From Chloroflexota bacterium (lineage in GTDB: Bacteria > Chloroflexota > Dehalococcoidia > Lucifugimonadales > UBA1127): DNA of 6,791 bases. Position 1 is the stretch's first letter. The number at the start of each line of letters is the position of its first letter. Location: contig JAPPNT010000102.1 in the NCBI GenBank assembly GCA_028873745.1, positions 1 to 6,791 of the forward strand, read 5' to 3'. Of this stretch, positions 5,357 through 6,791 are shown piece by piece. The notes below the pieces were generated by a model. The model saw nothing but the letters and a program-made list of their open reading frames with translations, was not told the origin of the DNA and did no database searches. Both the position numbers and the translations under genes were made by a program.

Positions 5357-6038
5357 CATCAGCCTGCTGGGCGAGGACCCGGCGGCCTTCCTCATCTTCA
5401 CGGCCATGCTGCTGGCGGCGGTGGTCGCGAGCGTGACGTTCCACGAGTTCAGCCACGCGCTCACCGCGACATCGCTCGGCGACGACACTGCGAGGCGGCT
5501 GGGACGGCTCTCGCTGAACCCGAAGGCGCACCTGGACCCGGCGGGGAGCATCATGTTCCTGCTGGCGGGATTCGGTTGGGGGAAGCCGGTGCCGGTGAAC
5601 GGCTACGCCTTCGGCGGGAACGCGCTGCGGGCGATGATGCTCGTGGCGTTTGCGGGGCCGCTGTCCAACTTTGTGCTGGCCTTCCTGATCGGGCTGCTGT
5701 TCAAGCTGGGCATTGTGGAGTGGCCGTTCAGCGTGGTCTTCACGCCGCTGCAGTCCTCGGCGCCGGTTTCCCTGATGGTCGGGCAATTCTTCGCGATGTG
5801 GCTGTTCCTGAACCTGATCCTGGGCGTGTTCAACTTGATCCCGCTGGCGCCACTGGACGGCTCAAAGGTGGCGGCGGGGCTGCTGCCGCGCTCGCTGGCG
5901 ATACCGATGCTGCGGCTGGAGCCGTACGGGCCGATGATCCTGCTCGTCGTTATCATGCTGGACATCATGCTGGGCGTCGGGATCATCGCGTGGATCGTCG
6001 GGCCGCCGATCCGGTTTCTGGAGGGCATCGTCCTCTAG
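5343..6038 (+). CDS. M50B site-2-type intramembrane metalloprotease
   Basis: This 231-residue polytopic membrane protein belongs to the site-2 protease family, zinc enzymes that cut membrane-embedded substrates. The active-site motif is His34-Glu35-x2-His38 (FHEFSHAL) at the end of the first membrane helix (~14-34). The third zinc ligand is Asp172 in NLIPLAPLDG (164-173), the family's second signature. The conserved LSLNPKAHLDPAGS (56-69), GWGKPVPVN (78-86) and AGPLSN (104-109) segments are present, with further membrane helices at about 95-120, 143-166 and 196-220. There is no PDZ domain, so it is the short form common in Chloroflexota, Firmicutes and others. ATG 5343 fits the family's N-terminus. 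An in-frame ATG at 5310 would add a Thr-rich stretch and enlarge the overlap with the upstream gene. Neither start has a clear ribosome binding site, consistent with coupling to the upstream gene. The substrate is unknown. Confidence 0.9.
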   Translation: MIFRNISLLGEDPAAFLIFTAMLLAAVVASVTFHEFSHALTATSLGDDTARRLGRLSLNPKAHLDPAGSIMFLLAGFGWGKPVPVNGYAFGGNALRAMMLVAFAGPLSNFVLAFLIGLLFKLGIVEWPFSVVFTPLQSSAPVSLMVGQFFAMWLFLNLILGVFNLIPLAPLDGSKVAAGLLPRSLAIPMLRLEPYGPMILLVVIMLDIMLGVGIIAWIVGPPIRFLEGIVL

Positions 6039-6044
6039 CATAGG

Positions 6045-6075
6045 TTGTCGCGGGCGGCAGCCGCGCGGGTATAAT
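6045..6075 (+). promoter_or_regulatory. tyrA: Promoter of the prephenate dehydrogenase gene
   Basis: A perfect -10 box TATAAT (6070-6075) lies 37 bases before the tyrA ATG. TTGTCG (6045-6050, 4 of 6 bases) is the best -35 candidate but needs a 19-base spacer, longer than ideal. The element suggests tyrA can be transcribed separately from the protease gene, which ends at 6038. Confidence 0.45.
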
Positions 6076-6112
6076 GGGCGCACCAAGCACCGCAGGGAGA
6101 GTGAGGAGTCCC

Positions 6113-6791
6113 ATGGACAAGATCGCCATCATTGGTCTGGGGCTCATCGGGACTTCGATGGGGCTGGCCATACGGCAGACCCAGAACCGGAACATCGAGG
6201 TCGTCGGCATCGACCTGGAGCCGACGAACACGTCGACCGCGCGCAAGATGGGGGCCATCGACCGAGACGTTCGGACGATTCCCGACGCTGTGCGGGACGC
6301 GGACCTCGTCATCGTCGCGATTCCTGTGCTCGCGATGCGGGACCTGTTCGAGTTCATCGCGGAGTTCCTCAAAGAGGACGCCATCGTCACGGACACGGGC
6401 AGCACGAAGAAGGACGTGATGGAGTGGGCGGCGGAGCTGCTGCCGGCGGGCGTGAGCTTCATCGGCGGGCACCCGCTGGCGGGCAAGGAGACGTCAGGGC
6501 CAAGGGACGCCGAGGCCGCGCTGCTCAACGGCGCGGTCTACGCGGTCTGCCCGGCGGTGAACGCCTCAGAGCAAGCGGTGCAGACCGTCGTGTCGGTGGT
6601 GCAGGCCATCGGCGCGAAGCCGTACTTCGTCGACCCGGCGGAGCACGACAGCTACGTCGCCGCCATCAGCCACCTGCCGTTCATGCTTTCGGTTGCGCTG
6701 GTGAACGCGACGTCCAAGAGCGTCGGCTGGCGCGGGGATTTGGGGGGGGGGGGGAAAGGGGGCCCCGCCCACAAGGGGGGCGGGGGGGGGG
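6113..6791 (+). CDS. tyrA: Prephenate dehydrogenase (TyrA), 3' end missing and corrupted
   Basis: The protein catalyses the NAD(P)-dependent oxidative decarboxylation of prephenate to 4-hydroxyphenylpyruvate in tyrosine synthesis. The Rossmann motif is Gly8-x-Gly10-x2-Gly13 (IIGLGLIGTS), and Asp34 at the end of the second strand suggests NAD+ preference. Family active-site motifs are visible: TDTGSTK with Ser97, GGHPLAGKETSG with His120, and the dimer-domain AISHLP with His187, preceded by EHD (177-179). ATG 6113 follows GAGGAG (6103-6108) at four bases. The reading frame stays open to the window end, but from about residue 209 (base ~6739) the expected helical-domain sequence is replaced by Gly runs encoded by poly-G. 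About 209 residues are reliable, and the rest of the helical domain is absent. It shares the coding direction of the protease gene but has its own promoter candidate. Confidence 0.9.
   Translation, partial: MDKIAIIGLGLIGTSMGLAIRQTQNRNIEVVGIDLEPTNTSTARKMGAIDRDVRTIPDAVRDADLVIVAIPVLAMRDLFEFIAEFLKEDAIVTDTGSTKKDVMEWAAELLPAGVSFIGGHPLAGKETSGPRDAEAALLNGAVYAVCPAVNASEQAVQTVVSVVQAIGAKPYFVDPAEHDSYVAAISHLPFMLSVALVNATSKSVGWRGDLGGGGKGGPAHKGGGGG
6740..6791. other. Poly-G low-quality contig end
   Basis: This stretch is dominated by G runs (13 G at 6742-6754, 6 at 6775-6780, 10 at 6782-6791) and lies inside an otherwise well-conserved tyrA. The encoded Gly-rich sequence does not resemble any TyrA. Two-colour sequencers report missing signal as G, so an artefact at the contig edge is the simplest explanation. 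Confidence 0.8.

Noticed and set aside
6740..6791. G-quadruplex-like G runs as a biological element
   Set aside because: They interrupt a conserved gene at the very end of the window and are better explained as sequencing artefact.

Overview
The window looks like a fragment of a high-GC bacterial chromosome. It is probably an uncultured environmental lineage recovered as a metagenomic contig. The combination of a phthalate-dioxygenase-type Rieske oxygenase, a RidA-family protein, a DapA-family aldolase and many short dispersed hairpin repeats recalls Chloroflexota (SAR202/Dehalococcoidia-like genomes). That assignment is an inference from gene content and style; no rRNA or other marker gene is present.

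Left part, 1-2533. A leftward gene enters from the left edge and starts at 1884. It encodes an unusual fused protein: a dihydrodipicolinate synthase/N-acetylneuraminate lyase (DapA) type aldolase, then a complete MfnB-like domain ((5-formylfuran-3-yl)methyl phosphate synthase, which makes the furan precursor of methanofuran), then a Gly/Asn linker and the start of a third domain cut by the window edge. A well-formed promoter with an embedded palindrome lies upstream. A second, back-to-back promoter candidate points right, toward a RidA-family gene (2147-2533) that lacks the usual catalytic arginine.

Middle, 2534-4140. A 257-base convergent gap holds four inverted repeats, the last of which may be a bidirectional terminator. 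Next comes a complete leftward Rieske non-heme iron oxygenase (2791-4086) with its own TTGACA-type promoter. The fusion gene, the RidA gene and the Rieske gene could belong to one catabolic or furan-related module, but they are separate transcription units and the link is inferred.

Right part, 4141-6791. All genes run rightward: a small protein of unknown function (4208-4450), an unknown alpha/beta protein with an Asp-rich tail (4568-5356), an overlapping M50B site-2-type membrane metalloprotease (5343-6038), and a prephenate dehydrogenase for tyrosine synthesis (from 6113, incomplete). The last ~50 bases are runs of G that replace the expected TyrA sequence and look like low-quality contig-end sequence.

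Long open frames opposite the fusion gene and the Rieske gene are compositional shadows. No tRNA, rRNA, CRISPR array or transposase was seen.
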